Origin: Branchipolynoe longqiensis
Lineage: Eukaryota; Annelida; Polychaeta; Phyllodocida; Polynoidae
NCBI GenBank assembly: GCA_030323885.1
Contig: JASIRB010003059.1
Span: 1 to 64,000 of the forward strand
Length of the DNA stretch: 64,000 nucleotides
Direction: 5' to 3'
Shown one piece after another: positions 38,315 through 49,411 of the stretch. The position numbers and the translations under genes were made by a program. The number at the start of each line of letters is the position of its first letter. Position 1 is the first letter of the stretch. Under the pieces are notes generated by a model. It did no database searches. It saw only the letters and a program-made list of their open reading frames with translations, and was not told where the DNA came from.

Positions 38315-38992
38315 TTACACGCTTCTCATTTTAGTATATTTACTGATTGAGAACCTACCGCATCTACGACGTCTCCTCCTGCTCCTGCTCCGACTGCGAC
38401 TGTCAGAGTCACTGTCAGATGACGAGCTACTGCTTGGGCTACTCGGAGAATCATCATCACTATTGTTTCCTCCTGATTTTTTGTTCTTGACCAACTTCTT
38501 GTCCGTCTTCTCCAATTTACCAGGTTTCACCTCCACTCCCAGCTTCTCCGTCATGCATGCCTCCTCCCGTCCTGGCCATCTGTCCGCCTCCTTCAATGCT
38601 GCCCGCAGCTGCTCCTTCCGTCGCTCCCGGTTGCGCGATGCGAGCTCTAACCGCAATGCTCGCTCCTCCTCATCCTCCTCGTATGCCTCCTGTGCCTCCT
38701 GCCGGTCCTCCTCGTGTGGCCGCGTGATTGCGCTCACGGCAGCTGTAACTGGCTTAGTCTCCAGACCCGGGGCCTCATCTCCCGATGATTTCAACTCCGA
38801 CTTAATCTTCTTCGTGATTTTCGTCTGCTTGCACTTGCTGCCCCGGAGAGGTTCGTGCTCCTCCCTGTAGGTCGCGCACAGGTCCAATACCATACCGATG
38901 GCGTTTTTTATTTTATTTTTGTTTATTGCGGGAATTCGGTCAGTATATGTTTTCTGCGCGTCCGTGAACAATCCGTTACGTCCGTTTGACAT
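38315..38992 (-). CDS. Uncharacterised charged protein with RS-like tail
   Basis: 225 residues from an ATG at 38992 to a TAA. The N-terminal 60 residues look folded (NKIKNAIGMVLDLCATYREE). The middle is a Glu/Arg-rich likely coiled coil (EEDEEERALRLELASRNRER), then basic Lys-rich, then Ser runs and SDSDSDSRSRSRSRRRRRR. There is no retroelement domain that I recognise. It lies just upstream of gypsy A's 5' LTR, on the same strand, so A may have landed in its 3' flank. It might be an intronless host gene, a retrocopy, or ORF1 of another mobile element. I cannot assign a function. Confidence 0.5.
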   Translation of the reverse strand: MSNGRNGLFTDAQKTYTDRIPAINKNKIKNAIGMVLDLCATYREEHEPLRGSKCKQTKITKKIKSELKSSGDEAPGLETKPVTAAVSAITRPHEEDRQEAQEAYEEDEEERALRLELASRNRERRKEQLRAALKEADRWPGREEACMTEKLGVEVKPGKLEKTDKKLVKNKKSGGNNSDDDSPSSPSSSSSSDSDSDSRSRSRSRRRRRRCGRFSISKYTKMRSV

Positions 38993-39227
38993 TTCGTTTT
39001 CATCCAGTTATCATCTGGTGGCTATTTGTTAATGTACGTTCCTTGTCCATTTAGCGTTCGTTTCATATGGTACATTTCGGTACATTTCGGTACATTTTGA
39101 GACCGAACACCACCGGACTAGACAATTCTTTGTCCGGTGGTTTCCGGTACTCAGTCCGGTAAGGTCTGACTGGGCCTTAAACAATACTTAACCATTGGTT
39201 TTTGTTTTTACTCACAGTCTCCGAACT
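38993..39227. other. Spacer between divergent ORFs
   Basis: Contains a triple GGTACATTTC repeat (39069-39097) and an inverted pair CACCGGAC / GTCCGGTG (39111-39140). A TTTTTACTCACAG tract ends about ten bases before the ATG at 39228. It could be a bidirectional promoter, but the two ORFs may be unrelated. Confidence 0.35.
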
Positions 39228-39592
39228 ATGGCTACGAAGCGGGGTAAGGCCGAGGCATCTCATGTGCTCAGTGAAGATGAAGACCGCTCACTGCCGGCAC
39301 GGGTACAAAGGTTGCCCTCATCAGAACAAAGGGATTCAGACGAGGCGGGGGGGGGGGGGCGGTACCTAGATGAACAAGTCGCTAGACTGGTTCAACAAAA
39401 GATGGAGGAGATGTTGCCCTCCAGAGTGGCCACTAAGAAGAAAGCCAAGGTGGTGCTGGATTCCGATGAATCAGAGTGGGAGGATCTTTCTGAAGATCAG
39501 GCCTTGTCTGGCGATGAGTCAGAGGGAGAGGTGGTTGTGTCTGCGTGCATTAATCTTTGGTGCTTGTCACTACATAGCCTGGCATTCAGCTG
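39228..39592 (+). pseudogene. DIRS ORF1 (gag-like) N-terminal fragment
   Basis: Starts MATKRGKA and repeats the plan of the ORF1 at 12299: a short coiled part (EQVARLVQQKMEEM), a basic KKKAKV, then SDESEWEDLSEDQ, compare DDDWEDFSDDE. After about residue 104 the reading becomes unrelated and stops just before gypsy B. The rest of the element is absent. A run of G at 39349-39359 may hide an indel. Confidence 0.55.
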
Positions 39593-39643
39593 ATACAATT
39601 CATCTCGCAAGGTGATGTATGTTGTATATGTATAATATATGTA

Positions 39644-39781
39644 TGTAACAAGGCCAGGAATGTGAGCCGGGGTACACCGGCTAGGGTCACGTGGCAACAG
39701 GACCCCATGTCATACTCGAGGAAATAAAGTTAGTCGTTACACGATACTCAAGGTGTCCGGGTGGTTGATACATACACTGCA
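39644..39781 (+). repeat. Element B 5' LTR
   Basis: 138 bp, TGTAACAAGGCCAGGAATG to GATACATACACTGCA, with AAATAAAG near 39722 as a poly(A) signal. Confidence 0.9.
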
Positions 39782-39793
39782 TGGTGTCAGATA
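39782..39793 (+). promoter_or_regulatory. Element B primer-binding site
   Basis: TGGTGTCAGATA directly after the LTR; TGGTGTCAGA complements a tRNA-Leu-type 3' end including CCA. Confidence 0.75.
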
Positions 39794-39903
39794 TCAGAAG
39801 GGGCAAGACATGGCGGCAGCTATACTAGCTGGGCTAAAACCACCAAAGGAAATGAACCCGGAAGGAAACTTGGCTGTAAATTGGCAGAGTTGGATAACAG
39901 CAT

Positions 39904-40424
39904 GTAAAATATTCTGATAATCGGCAGAGACGGGAAATGGAAATCCTCTATTATTATTCTGTGTGGCCAGCCAAAAATGTGTGTATATGTATGTTGTCTA
40001 CATATATATATATGGCTTGGCCCATGCTTGAGGGCAGGTAATTATAGAATTAGGGATGATTGGCAGGTCTGGGTGAGTGCACTCAGGGCCTGGCTCTCTG
40101 CTGTGGTAGGGGTCAATGCACACAGGGGTTAAGGTTGGTGGTGGCCACAGGTCAACCAGCTCTGGTGGTGGGCAGACCACTGGTGGTCATGGTAACCAGG
40201 AATGCTGAGTCCCTATTGAAGGAACTGGGAATGCTGTTTCCCTATTGGTTGAGTGAATGCATGATCCTGTACCAAGAATCCATGTTCTATATATAATGAA
40301 CCAGAGGGGCTTGAACTCTCTCTTACACTCTTACTTTTGCTTTACTTTCTCTCTTTCTCTCCATCTGTATTGTTTTTCACTTTAGCCTACCTAGATAGCC
40401 AAAGACTCGAACACCGACCCTACA
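39904..40424 (-). repeat. LTR of another retrotransposon inside gypsy B
   Basis: The reverse complement of its right end reads TGTAGGGTCGGTGTTCGAGT, the same LTR start as at 63837 and a relative of 45662-46044. Sequence like AGCAT...AAATATT occurs on both sides (39899, 40425), which fits a duplication. The left end is uncertain. No internal genes: a solo LTR. Confidence 0.65.
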
Positions 40425-40651
40425 AGCATATGAAATATTTGTTGGAGCAGCAGGAATAACAAGCAAACCCGAAAAGACACAATGTTTCATATTTTTACAT
40501 GTCACCGGTGCGGAAGCTCAGAAGGTGTTCCCAACGCTTCCAATTGAGCAGTTGGACCACGAGAAGATTTCTGCCTCTAATAGAGGCATTTCGGAAATCC
40601 TGTCAAAGTAAGTCGAACGAGACTGGTGGGGTATCAATTCAGTGCATTTAA

Positions 40652-40685
40652 CCAGAAGTTGCAGTCCATGGACTGCAACTTCTGG
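40652..40685. repeat. Perfect 34-bp palindrome
   Basis: CCAGAAGTTGCAGTCCATGG followed by its own complement. It sits in the gag remnant. Confidence 0.9.
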
Positions 40686-41250
40686 GAATTACAACATAAA
40701 ATTGTGTTTTGTGAGTACGGAGCTGTGGAAAACTCTGTGTTGAGAGACAGGCTGGTTAGTGGTGTAAAGGAGAAAGAACTATGGGATAAACCGATCCAAA
40801 CCCCGAAATTGTCTCCGGACAAATGCCTGGAAATGTGCAGAGTAAGTGAGTACAATGCCACGCAATTGGACACGCATCATGATGATGAAGTGGATGCCAT
40901 TAACAAGCATGACAGGTACTGGTCATGCTGACCAACACCACCGGTAACACCTTGGCACCGCACCCAATCAAGCAACTTCAACACCACGCTTGTGAACTGC
41001 ATGCGCTGTGGATACACGCATGGGTGCACAAACTGCCCAGCCAAGGACAAGGATGCAGGAAAATGGGCCATTTTGTCAAGGTGTGTAGAGGGACAAGATG
41101 GAGTAATGCGCCAGTGAACACCATTGGAATGGACCGAAGCGGCAGCAGAGAGGAATGGGAGCTAGCCGACTCAGAGGAGGATGACGAGGATCCAGACCTG
41201 TTCGTCGGTGCAATGGATGAAGGGGAAGACAGTGATTTGGAGGAGCTGTG

Positions 41251-41510
41251 GTACAAGAACATACGTGTCGGGGAAACAAAAGTCAGTTTCAAGCTCGATA
41301 CGGGCTTGGAAGCCAACATTGTACCAATTCAAACCTTCCACGCTATAGGAACCGGAATTCTCAAACCAGCGCGCTGTAAGCTGTTCACAAACAGCGGTCA
41401 GCGACTACACCCAGAGGGCGCAGTGGAGCTGCTGATACATGGTCAGACAATCCGTTTCCAAGTGATGAACACTGGTTGTGCCATCTTGGGAAAGAAGGCA
41501 TGTGTCCGCC
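41251..41510 (+). pseudogene. Element B protease
   Basis: FKLDTGLEANIVP keeps the catalytic Asp-Thr-Gly, followed by LHPEGAVELLIHGQTIRFQV and GCAILGKKACVRLKL, the end of the domain. It is open in the 40925-41713 frame, so it is among the best preserved parts of B. Confidence 0.75.
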
Positions 41511-43900
41511 TGAAATTAATCAACCGTGTGGACTCCGTGGGTCGACACGCAACCAAGGCAGCTGAAATGGTAAATAAATTCACAGATGTATTTAAAGGTT
41601 TAGGAAAAATAAAAGTTAATGTCAAAATACACATAAATCCTGAAATAAACCCTGTCATAGATCCACCTCACAGAATACCTCATGCTGTTGCAAGCGAAGT
41701 AAAAAAAGAATAAGGTCGAATGGTCAGCATCAGAGTAATTGTTCCACAAATCGATCCCACACCATGGGTGAGTTCAATAACTGTAGTGCGAAAACCGGGG
41801 AAGATCCGAATATGTTTGGACACGACAAAATTAAATCAGGCAATTCTCCGCAGCCCAAATCCCAACAAAACCGTGGAGCAGGTTGTGGCCAAAACAGCCG
41901 GGCCAAGAATTTCTCAGTACTGGAAGCCAACAGTGGGTATTGGCAGATACTTCTTGACAAGGAAAGCTCGCTCCTCTGTACCTTCAATACCCCCTGGGGG
42001 AGATACTGGTACACCCGGTTCCCATTCGGGATAAAAACAGCTGGGGATATATTTATTTCAAGAGATGAACGAGATATTCAGAGATATAAAGGGCATAGAA
42101 ATCATAGCAGATGACATTTTAGTATTCGGATGGACCTTAGAACAGCATAACGAATGGTTGCAGACAGTGTTAGCGAGGGCACCCCAGGTGGATCTAAAAT
42201 TAAATCCTAAGAAATCAAACATCTGTAAGACATCGGTTGAGTATGTGGGTCACATATTAACGAAATACGGATTAAAACCCAACCCTGACAGAGTTAGAGC
42301 CATTCTTGACATGCCAACCCCCACTGAATAAGCTGCAGTTCAGAGGTTTTTAGGCATGATGAACTACGTCAGCAAATTCATACCGAAATTCGCAAAACCA
42401 CGAAGAGTAATCCTAACCAAAGGCATTGCATGGCATTGGGAGTTGGCGCAAGAAAAGGCATTCATTGAACTGAAAGCATTGTTAATGAAAGCACCTGTAT
42501 TAACATATTATGATGTAACAAAACCAATTGTACTAGAAGTCAATGCCTCGCAGACAGGGCTAGGGGCAACGTTGTTTCAGAACTAAAGACTAATAGCAAT
42601 GGCATCCAAGCACTAGATACAGCCCAGGCTATATATGCAGTAATCGAAAAAGAAATCTGTTTTGGCTGTAAAAAGTTCCATGAATATATTTTCGGGAAGG
42701 AAATTACAGTCGAAACAGATCATAAACCACTAGTAAACATCATGCTCAAACCAATAAGCAGCCTGTCAGCCTGAATGCAATGCCTGCGCATGCGTTTACA
42801 AAATTATAATCTAACAGTGATTCATAAAAAAGGTGTGAATATGCTTTTTTCAGATGCGCTATCGCACGCCCACTCAGCCAAAATAGAGTCTAGTGATCTG
42901 TTCGACAACACCATCACAGTTGCAGCAGTCGGGTTTGTCAGTGATGACCTAGATCAAATCACACAAGAAACTATAAATGACCAGACACTACAGAAGCTAG
43001 CGAAAGTAATAAAAGAAGGTTGGCCAAGCAACACTAAATTAATATGTCCTGAGTTAAAACCCTATCACACACACCATGAGGAAATCACAATACAAAATAA
43101 CATACTACTGAAAGGGGATCGAATCATCATCCCAAAGTCAATGCAAAAAGACATTCTCAAGACATTCTCAACAAAAGACATGAATCCCATCTCATGATAA
43201 TTAAATGCAAGCAAATGGCCAGAGACTATGTATACTGGCCCGGTATAGCAACACAGATTGAAGATAAAATAGCATGATGCCAAATATGCCAATCCAAAAG
43301 AAGCATCCCACAAACTGAACCAATGATATCACACGATATTCCGACAGTACTGTATACAAAAATCGGCATTGATCTATTCCAATACAAGAACACCAAATAC
43401 CTAGTAATTGTAGACTACTTCTAAAAATAAGATCAACATCGAGTGCAGCCGTAATCAATGTACTAAAAGAAATGTTTGGAAGATACAGGATACCGGTAGA
43501 AATTGTGTCTGACAGTGGACCACAATTCTGTAGTGCAGAGTATAAACAATTCGCGAGGACATACGCTTTTAAAACTAAGTTCTGAAGTCCACACTACCCA
43601 TGCAGTAATGGGCAAACAGAACAATACATTCAAACAGTCAAAGGCCTGTTAAAGCAGGCAATTAAGGACAACACAGACATCAACATAGCATTACATATCG
43701 CAACACGACGATCAATGAATTAGGAGCGTATCCCGCACAATTACTCATGAGTCGAAAACTAAGATCGAAAATACCCTCATCAGACAAACATCTAAAGCCT
43801 AAACTAGTGACAAACAGAAAAAAGCAAGAAAAGCAAAAACGAGATCACCATTACGGATGCTAGCCAGACCAAACACCGCAGATACACAATAAAAAATACA
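41511..43900 (+). pseudogene. Element B reverse transcriptase, RNase H and integrase
   Basis: Pieces in several frames: IDPPHRIPH, then an in-frame TAA at 41711, SITVVRKPGKIRICL, LEANSGYWQILLDKE, FPFGIKTAGDIF, IADDILVFG (RT catalytic, about 42108), VYVGH-like EYVGHILTKYGLKP, RNase H pieces ASQTGLGATLFQ and ETDHKPLV, and DALSHAHSAK. Integrase pieces run from 43090 (ILLKGDRIIIPKSMQ) through a lost zinc site and SDSGPQFCS. At least six stops or frameshifts. Confidence 0.85.
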
Positions 43901-44472
43901 AGAAACCCAAGACATGTAATACTCACACCGACAAACCAATCAAAAGAAACAGAGTCAGCTGATCGATGATTACAAAACACCGGTGGGTGGTGAAATTGAA
44001 AATAATAATAATGAACAGTACATCACAAGGTTCGGCAGAACAGTACACCCAGTAAACAGGCTAAGGTATTAACACATTATGAGCCAAAAGAAATGGTAAT
44101 GTAAACAATCGGAAGAAATGCATCAGAGTCACCAGAAATTGTTGTAAAATAAGAATGTTGAAAGTAATGATGAAAATTGCAACATGTGATAGACAGACAT
44201 GTATAAATATAATGCTACAACGTGAGATTTCCAGAAATCGATACAGATTATCAGTTGATATAACATGGAGTGGATGTTATGATGATTATGACTCTCTTTT
44301 CTTCTATTGTTATATTTGTATCTACTATGTTAGCTAAATGTTGTTTGGGTGGAGGTTGATATTTTTTTTAGTTTTTTGAGTGTTCTTTTTTAGTTTGATT
44401 TTTTTTCTGTTATAAAAAAAAAGAAGAAAAAAAAAAGGTGGAACGAGAGATGTTGAATATGTATATGTATAA
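43901..44472 (+). other. Element B 3' region with polypurine-like tract
   Basis: No ORF. An A/G-rich run at 44414-44438 is the likely polypurine tract, though it lies about 35 bp before the LTR. Confidence 0.5.
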
Positions 44473-44610
44473 TGTAACAAGGCCAGGAATGTGAGCAGGG
44501 CTACACTGGCTAGGGTCACATGACAACAGGACCCTATCTGATACTTGAGGAAATAAAGTCAGTAGTTACACGAGACTCAAGGTGTCCGGGTGGTTGATAC
44601 ATACACTACA
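44473..44610 (+). repeat. Element B 3' LTR
   Basis: 138-bp copy of 39644-39781 ending GATACATACACTACA. Confidence 0.9.
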
Positions 44611-45281
44611 ATGTCTAAACAATATTTTAACAATATGCCGCAAACAGAAACCTGACTCCATATTGGGGAAATATCGACATCATTTGCAGGATATTTTAAT
44701 CATATACTAAGAACATTAATAATAATGATAACAACAACAATAATTCCAGAATAATGAAAATATCAGATAACAATAGAAACTAAGAGCAAATTACAAAACA
44801 TCTTCTCTGAAAATAATTATAGAAAACCTTTTTCGAATAAATATTTTCATTAAATATATTTATTAAGGTAATTCAATCTAATGTTGGTCACAAATATACA
44901 ACAGGTGGTGACATGTATATACCCCACAGGTATAGTAATCCAACTCCACCCCCATACCCACCCCCAGTGGTCATCATTGGGTAGACTGCTAAAACAACAG
45001 CACATCTGCCTGTCTGTATATTAATTAGAATAGTGGTTTCTGTGATGCCATACATCATACTTTGTCCATATTCCCAGTTACTTCTCAATAACTATGTATA
45101 TGAGTTTAATTCTAAGACAAGCGATTATTAGAGTAGACCACGGTAGTTTCCTAGTAAAAATAAAAATTCTATAATACAAGCAGGACAATTTATAGGCAAA
45201 ATAAGATATATTTATTTTAATGTCATTTCAATTGAATAATATGAACATAGTATTCATGGGAACATATGGAAATGAGTCTTA
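44611..45281. other. Unassigned sequence
   Basis: AT-rich; nothing recognised. Confidence 0.4.
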
Positions 45282-45632
45282 AAGTTGCAGTCCGATGATT
45301 TTGAATTCCTGCCATTTTATGAGATAAATAAACCACATTGATCGCTATAATTTACATTACTTCATTTTGAAGTATCTGTTACTTTAACTGGCTAACCTTG
45401 GAGATTTAAAAAATGGAAACATGCCGAATTAATTGTGGCAAACACATCAAATGTATGACACCATAGGCAACAGCAGTAACAGGTTCTAATAAATTGACTC
45501 AGCGTTCCCTTCTATGCAACAACACATGCTTAATAAGTACACAAATATCTAAGTTAGATAAGAACTCAAATTTAAATAATTGCCTCGGTTTAAAAGATGT
45601 GATACTTTGATTTGACTATGCTGCTTTAAATT
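45282..45632 (-). repeat. MITE, TTAAAG(C/T)TGCA family, copy 2
   Basis: Ends TTAAAGTTGCAGTCCGATG and the complement of TTTAAAGCAGCATAGTC. Full-length relative of 615-968 in the other orientation. Confidence 0.7.
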
Positions 45633-45661
45633 ACTAAGACACAACATTTACATAACAATTA

Positions 45662-46044
45662 TGTCATTGCTCACGGACACAGTAGACAGAGAGGCTGAGA
45701 TGGGTAAAACAAGACTTTTATTCGGGTGCAGCCCACCCGTGCGGCATGTACATTGTTCATGATTGGGTGTCAGACAGGAAGCAGTCGAACGAAGGTCATG
45801 CTATTAATGGAACGAGGAATGAGAATGTGATGAGGGGAGATGGAACATGTGAGCGAGATAACATTAAATGAGCAAAACAGAGTTAACATGTATACAGTTG
45901 ATAGGTATAACTGTACAATAAATGTTAATGGCGTGAGAGATAATAATATGATAATTAATTATATTGTAAAATATTCCGATTTGTCTGTATTGATTTCACT
46001 ATAGCCTGCCTACACAATCACAGATTCGAGCCCTAGCCTTTACA
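45662..46044 (-). repeat. Solo LTR related to the 39904 and 63837 LTRs
   Basis: On the minus strand it starts TGTAAAGGCTAGGGCTCGAA, has AGGCAGGCTATAGTGAAATC, and ends in ...GACA, with an AATAAAAG signal (complement at 45716-45724). No retroviral genes nearby. The target duplication is not clear. Confidence 0.6.
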
Positions 46045-46906
46045 ATATTATAAGTCATTAGGGTCAAGTGCTCGGGTGTCAGTTGGGTAATTGTTTGAAA
46101 GTGAACTTTATGTTTTTTAGAGTAAATGATTTGATTTGTTGATTGTTTGTTGATTGGCATGGTGCCAATCTAAGGCAGGTGTGTGGGTGGGTAAAATTGG
46201 AGCTGGGAAGTGGTCAGTGCGGGAGGTTGGCCAGCTGAGGTGTGGTGTTGTGTTGTGTTTTGATTGGCTGAGGATTGGCAATGCGTGATTGGTGGGTGGA
46301 GAGAGTGTCGAGGCTAGGGGACTTTATTGACTAAGAGCTAACAAATAACTCTTTAGAACTACTTAACTAACCTTTGATTGTCAATTACAATTTCTTTTAT
46401 TGTTTAAAATCCTTGCACAATCTCCCATCTACCGTTGTGGTTCGGCGCAGAACGCAGACTGTGCTATTCTACTTGAGTGTACACCTTAAGTGTTGACCAG
46501 GCTGCTCCAGTGCTTGAGCATTGCACTTACGACCTTCACATACAGACTCCATTAAAAGTAATTATGTATATAATACCAAATGGTGGTTAAGTTTTAGGGT
46601 CGTTCTGACCACTACTCCTCTGTTAATCTACGCTGCCAACGTGCATCATCGTACTCCACCGATGCTTCACTGTGTATGAGTTGTTAATAGCATGTTTTTT
46701 TTGTGTGCCTAACAACATACATATTTCACATTAATTTTGAATTAAAAAAAGAAAATTGAATTTCATATTTATTTTGATGGTTTTTTGTACTAACTTTGGT
46801 CACTTCAACCAAAAGGTCATTGTGACAGCCTTAACACAATATTGGTCCGGGGATTGATGCGGAGTCTAGGTCTAACCCATGCACACTGTGGGTTAAGGAT
46901 AATATA
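46045..46906. other. Unassigned sequence
   Basis: No gene seen; GT-rich at 46225-46260. Confidence 0.4.
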
Positions 46907-46936
46907 TATGGGTCGTTTCATGGTAAATGGGGCCAA
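46907..46936 (+). repeat. 30-bp inverted repeat, left
   Basis: ATATGGGTCGTTTCATGGTA then AATGGGGCCA; the inverted partner is 52077-52106 with one mismatch. Confidence 0.75.
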
Positions 46937-47805
46937 AATGTGACATTAGAGTAAAAAATGAATATTGTGTATTTCCCAATTTCTTTTTGCTGAGTAGCCA
47001 ACTCTTGTACATACGTATACTATTAATGTGAAGGAAAAGATAGTTTAGGTTACCATCTTGTCAGAATAATAATAATTAATTGACTAGACAGCCACAAAGG
47101 TGAATGTAACATATGATTCATAAATAACAACAATTATTTTAGAATATTTAATGCATGGAACAATAAATCTTTATGCTATTAAACCGTAAGTATACAACTG
47201 CACTATAAACAAATCTTTATAGGGGAGTTATATTCTTCCCAATTTTGGGTTGTGGACATAACACAATTGAAGGGGACAACAACAAAGATAGGGGACTTCA
47301 ACTACAATTATTTTCATACAGCCTTGTACAAAAATGCTATCATTAATTATGGTATTAAAAAATAGGGTTACACATGCAACAGTAGCAAGTGTTTTCTGAC
47401 TGAAGCTCTGGTATTCTCAGAGTAGCATATTCCCTGACATAACAAGCTAGGGACTAGCAGGGGACACCACAGTTATGTCCAGAGCCAGTTTAATCATCAT
47501 GGAATATTAGAAATAGATACAAAGATATGCAGGCAAGATAGACATTGATTTCATGTGAGAGTGTCCTTTTATTAGTTTATAGACTAACAGATAATATTCT
47601 CTGCAAAATAAAGGTCTAGTAGACTGTAGAAAAGACCACATTCTCCATGTCACAAACTCATGCCTGTAAAATACGATATTTGTGGAATGAATATGTTGGC
47701 ATTTTTTAATGTCACATTAGGCCATACATTTTTCATATCTATCCCTCCAAAGTGTAAGAATACCAGTTCTATAAAGAAAATAACTCCTCTACTCTTTCAA
47801 TGAAC
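46937..47805. other. Unassigned sequence
   Basis: No gene seen. It may be the left flank of whatever element the 30-bp inverted repeats delimit. Confidence 0.4.
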
Positions 47806-48151
47806 TGGACAAAGGAAGACCGAGACAGAGGTGGGAGAGAAGAGGGTTTATATTACAGTCTGAACGATAATGACACAAGGTACAGTCTCGTGGGTGATAG
47901 TGTCCAAGGATCAATTGACCTGTTCCACGTCTGTGGAGGGAGAAGGAGCACTCTGGGAGGAGGTAGGCCCGGGAGCCGACCCCCTGGAGTGTTAAAAAGA
48001 GGGTGGGCGGGCATGGTAAATCCATGCAGGAGGAGTCTGGAGCCCGAATGCGGGTCAGGCGGGGGAGGGGAAGGAGGAGGAGGGAGCATGCGGTGCTTGG
48101 GGACGTGACCATCTCGGGCTTCCCGCCGGATCAACCACAATTCAGAAATTA
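47806..48151 (-). repeat. Split direct repeats B2 and A2
   Basis: 47806-47895 (GGACAAAGGAAGACCGAGAC...) equals 48165-48255, and 47896-48151 (up to GAAATTATGGGC) equals 51778-52042. Confidence 0.85.
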
Positions 48152-48164
48152 TGGGCCGATCCAG

Positions 48165-48345
48165 ACAAAGGAAGACTGAGACGGAGGTGGGAGAGAAGAG
48201 GGTTTATTACATTCTAAACGATAATGACACAAGGTACAGTATCGTGGGTGATAGTGTCCAGGGATCAATCGACCTGGTCCACGTCTGCGGAGGGAGAAGG
48301 AGCACTCTGGGAGGAGGTAGGCCAGGGAGCCGACCCAAAACATAA
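48165..48345 (-). repeat. Split direct repeat B1
   Basis: AGACAAAGGAAGACTGAGAC onward, parallel to 47808; it continues into a partial A-like stretch (GGGAGAAGGAGCACTCTGGG) before the recombinase gene. Confidence 0.75.
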
Positions 48346-48346
48346 G

Positions 48347-49209
48347 GCCAAGGCTCTCGGGGCGTCGGAGGCCGCTATCTTCGGGACGTACGCATGTACT
48401 GCCTCAGACTCCCAGGTTCCTTGAGCCATTATCGTGGAGAGGTCCACCCCCCTCAAAGCGCAGGCTTGCGCCACCCCCCTGCGGAGGCCGTGTAGGGTGT
48501 AGGCGTCGGCTCCGGAGACGCCGGCCTCTCGGAGGGCTGGGGCATCCCCGGGTGCGGGCGTCAGGTCGATGGCGCACCTCCAGCCATGGATGGGGCAGAT
48601 GGGCGATCCGGCGATGGCGGGCATGAATATGGAGACGGCCTGCGCTGGGGAGCGGATGGTCTTCGAGGAAGAGATGCGCAGGCGAAGCCCCCCGGGGGCG
48701 GGCCGGACGTCGTCCCTGCGCAGCGTATGCGGCCCCCCCACGGTGCGTGCAAGGGGGACAGCAGATTGGACTGCCGCAGGAAGCTGAAGTAGCCCATCAC
48801 GGTCGCCGCCCAGGGGGCGACCCCGAGGTGCCCCAGGGCGCGCATGTACGTGTGGATGACGGGCAGCATGTCGGGGGTGATGCCGGGGGCGTGCCGGTGT
48901 CGTCGCGAAGGGCCTTTCGCCGCGCCGCCTGACGTGCGCCGCGAACGGGGCGTCAAAGGGGGCGACGTCGCCCCCCGCCTCCCGGACCCAGGAGCGGGCG
49001 CCGGAGAAGGCGTTGGCGACCGACGCCGGGGAGGGAAGCAGCCGGTGGAGGTATGCGACGAACTGCCTGACGTCATAGGGGGCGGGGGCCAGGTGGTCGA
49101 CTCCCCGCTCGAGGACGAACTCAAGGTAACGCCTGGTGTGCCGGTCGCGGTTGCGCCAAGTACCCGGGGCCAGCGCAGCGCGGTGGAGCTCCATGAGGTG
49201 CAGGTGCAC
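48347..49209 (-). CDS. Tyrosine recombinase of the GC-rich element
   Basis: The N-terminal core-binding part is seen in MELHRAALAPGTWRNRDRHT and YDVRQFVAYLHRLLPSP. The middle part reads sensibly only in another frame (49220-48561: MGYFSFLRQSNLL with the first catalytic Arg). The C terminus has LHGLRRGVAQAC (His-x-x-Arg) and AQGTWESEAVHAYV (Tyr). Two compensating frame changes therefore break this gene, or the G/C homopolymers there are misassembled. Confidence 0.75.
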
Positions 49210-49411
49210 CGTCGGTCCATAGTCTGGAAAGATTCAGAGCCGGCGAATGGTGCACCCTAGCTATAGAGAGACCCCTTATGCGGCATTGGTCACATACAAG
49301 GTACAGGGCGACCTGGGAGAGGTGGGCGCGACTGAGGGCATCGGCGGGCACAAGCTCGGCACATGGCTTGTGCCGCACACTGATATTGAAGGAGCCAAGG
49401 GCAGCGACCAA
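49121..49411 (-). pseudogene. RNase H C-terminus of the GC-rich element
   Basis: FNISVRHKPCAELVPADALS is the last RNase H block (ADALSR). It is in a different frame from the preceding RNase H portion (49276-50145), so a frameshift lies near 49420. Confidence 0.7.

Larger units (their letters stand above)
39810..41250 (+). pseudogene. Element B gag
   Basis: ATG at 39810 (MAAAILAGLKPPKEMNPEG, then NWQSW). It is cut by an LTR insertion after 39903 and resumes at about 40430 (EIFVGAAGITSK). It has further frameshifts, a 34-bp palindrome at 40652-40685, CEYGAVENSVLRDRLVSGV at 40716, and an eroded zinc-knuckle region with GHFVKVC at 41068. Truncated open pieces at 40626-40931 and 40925-41713 are remnants of one gene. 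Confidence 0.8.
39644..44610 (+). mobile_element. Ty3/gypsy retrotransposon B, decayed
   Basis: 138-bp LTRs (39644-39781, 44473-44610) flanked by ATGTA / ATGTC, a tRNA-Leu-type primer site at 39782 and gag-pol of the same lineage as A and C. Many stops and frameshifts and a foreign LTR inside gag make it dead. By eye the LTRs differ at about 14 of 138 sites, more than those of A. Confidence 0.9.

Noticed and set aside
38093..38870. 260-codon plus-strand frame rich in Leu and Ser
   Set aside because: It is the complement of the charged ORF 38315-38992 plus LTR sequence; the low-complexity pattern explains its openness.
48844..49260. Plus-strand ORF of 138 codons
   Set aside because: It is the complement of the recombinase gene in GC-rich sequence.
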